DNA from: Clostridiales bacterium
GTDB lineage: Bacteria; Bacillota; Clostridia; Caldicoprobacterales; DTU083
Direction: 5' to 3'
NCBI GenBank assembly: GCA_012512335.1
Contig: JAAZEK010000500.1
Coordinates: 1 to 6,287, forward strand
Length of the DNA: 6,287 nt
Below the pieces are notes generated by a model. It saw only the letters and a program-made list of their open reading frames with translations. It did no database searches and was not told where the DNA came from. This document shows positions 5,239 through 6,287 of this stretch, piece after piece. A program made the translations under genes and the position numbers. The first letter of the stretch is position 1. Each line of letters begins with the position of its first letter.

Positions 5239-6287
5239 TTACTTGTAGCCACATCCATACTCACTATACTTTAAGTACTCAAGATTTGAATTGATAATAA
5301 TGTTAATGTTAGAGTAATATGTATCACTTATTAGCGTTTCTCCTGTAATCAAGTAATCATATAGCATCATGAGAGGATAATAGCCTTGGCATACCTTTTC
5401 TTGAGTCAGAAGTGCTGTTATACTTCCGTCACTCAGTAATTCCTTAAATTCATGGGTATATTCATGTCCTATAACAACATACTTTTTTTCTGTTTGGGAC
5501 AGCAAGCGACGACTGCTATATAAAAGGCTATACTCACTGAAATAGAAGCCTTTTATTTCAGGAGAATTCTTCATCATTTGTTGAATTAGTATAGGGATAT
5601 CTTCTATAGTACTATTGTAAGTATCAATAATTCGAAATTTTTCCAGCTTGTTATTTTCTATGTAATCATAAAAACCCTGAATACGTCTTATACTCGATTC
5701 TCCAAAGCGATGCTTTACATTTGAAATAATACAGCATTTACCGAAGCCGCCACAAAATTTATACATTAACTCTGCAGCCATTTGTCCTGCAAGGTAATTA
5801 TTTGGACCATAAAAGAAAAACCTTTGGCTGTTTTCAAGTTCCTCATTGAACAAAGCAACAGGAATTTTATTCTCAGCGCTGTAATCCAGAACCAGTTTAT
5901 AGCTATCAAAGTTTACCATAGACATGGCTATGGCATCTACTTCATTATCTGATAAAAGATCCATTATACTCTGGTGTCCGCTTGCTCCTTGAATAAAAAA
6001 ATGTTCTAAAACTTTTACACCAAATTCAGACAATTCAGCTGCTGCTTTTCTAGCTCCATTTATTACTTCACCCCAAAATGCTATTGGTTGTTCTGGCATG
6101 ATGACAAGTATAGTAAATTTTTTACGTAGAGCCAAGCCACGCGCAACCGTATTAGCCTTATAGTCAAGTCTTTCCACTGCTTTTAAGACATTCTCTCTGG
6201 TTGTTGCTTTAATACGCCCCGTATTATTAATTGCTCGATAAACAGTCCCTACAGAAACATTGGCCTCTGCCGCAACATCCTTAATAG
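5239..6287 (-). CDS. LacI-family transcriptional regulator (first few codons outside window)
   Basis: The frame is open from 6285 to a TAA at 5239 (348 residues visible), and only about 3-6 N-terminal residues should be missing. The GTG at 6177 that could pass for a start is an internal valine, because the DNA-binding domain lies upstream of it. The visible part begins IKDVAAEANVSVGTVYRAIN, the LacI helix-turn-helix, followed by the hinge helix ANTVARGLALRKK, whose leucine (visible residue 51) corresponds to the one that wedges into the central CG of operators. From about residue 55 on there is a sugar-binding-protein-like effector domain (FTILVIMPEQPIAFWGEVINGARKAA; later FFYGPNNYLAGQMAAELM), suggesting a sugar ligand. 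The recognition helix has TVYRAIN rather than the common TVSRVLN. It most likely represses the three promoters that carry the shared motif. No clear terminator follows. Family firm; ligand unknown. Confidence 0.92.
   Translation of the reverse strand, partial: IKDVAAEANVSVGTVYRAINNTGRIKATTRENVLKAVERLDYKANTVARGLALRKKFTILVIMPEQPIAFWGEVINGARKAAAELSEFGVKVLEHFFIQGASGHQSIMDLLSDNEVDAIAMSMVNFDSYKLVLDYSAENKIPVALFNEELENSQRFFFYGPNNYLAGQMAAELMYKFCGGFGKCCIISNVKHRFGESSIRRIQGFYDYIENNKLEKFRIIDTYNSTIEDIPILIQQMMKNSPEIKGFYFSEYSLLYSSRRLLSQTEKKYVVIGHEYTHEFKELLSDGSITALLTQEKVCQGYYPLMMLYDYLITGETLISDTYYSNINIIINSNLEYLKYSEYGCGYK

Noticed and set aside
5224..5251. Possible terminator at the end of the regulator gene (CAAGT/ACTTG hairpin followed by CTTTTG)
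   Set aside because: Only five pairs in the stem, overlap with the stop codon and a very short T-run; too weak to call.
5239..6177. Regulator starting at the GTG at 6177
   Set aside because: The sequence before it, in the same frame, encodes a complete LacI helix-turn-helix (IKDVAAEANVSVGTV); the GTG is internal and the true start is outside the window.

Overview
The window looks like part of a sugar-catabolic locus from a low-GC Gram-positive bacterium, probably a clostridial Firmicute. The evidence is AT-rich DNA, strong AGGAGG-type ribosome binding sites, near-consensus sigma-A promoters, and archaeal/clostridial-type protein relatives. No RNA gene, mobile element or CRISPR array is visible. 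Every real gene lies on the minus strand, so the biological order runs from high to low coordinates.

In order of transcription the layout is: (1) a LacI-family regulator, 6287-5239, whose first few codons lie beyond the window edge; (2) a 352-base regulatory region, 5238-4887, with two tandem sigma-A promoters, each with an operator-like sequence directly after its -10 box; (3) an FGGY sugar kinase, 4886-3432; (4) a Gfo/Idh/MocA-type NAD-dependent enzyme, 3354-2104; (5) a diverged, archaeal-type triosephosphate isomerase homologue, 2054-1353; (6) a YjbQ/UPF0047 protein, 1262-768, preceded by an intercistronic hairpin; (7) a second regulatory region, 767-538, with a third promoter and operator of the same design; (8) the N-terminal 179 residues of an L-fucose/L-arabinose isomerase-like protein, 537-1, cut off by the window end.

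The best-supported regulatory result is one 19-bp motif (core GTTA..G.TAACGCA) present three times. Each copy sits directly against or overlapping a TATAAT -10 box, and those boxes drive the kinase operon (twice) and the isomerase-like gene (once). This is the classical geometry for repression by a LacI-type protein, and such a gene lies next door. The kinase-to-yjbQ operon and the isomerase-like gene are therefore probably one regulon, induced by a sugar or sugar derivative.

The enzyme set suggests aldose-ketose isomerisation (isomerase-like protein), phosphorylation (kinase), isomerisation of a small sugar phosphate (TIM homologue), and a redox or NAD-assisted step (MocA protein). The role of the YjbQ protein is unclear. 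I cannot name the substrate. No aldolase or transporter is in view; they may lie beyond the edges. Several of these proteins carry altered catalytic motifs: the TIM homologue seems to lack the first catalytic Asn, and the MocA protein lacks the EKP lysine. An uncharacterised sugar pathway is therefore a reasonable hypothesis, but it is inference.
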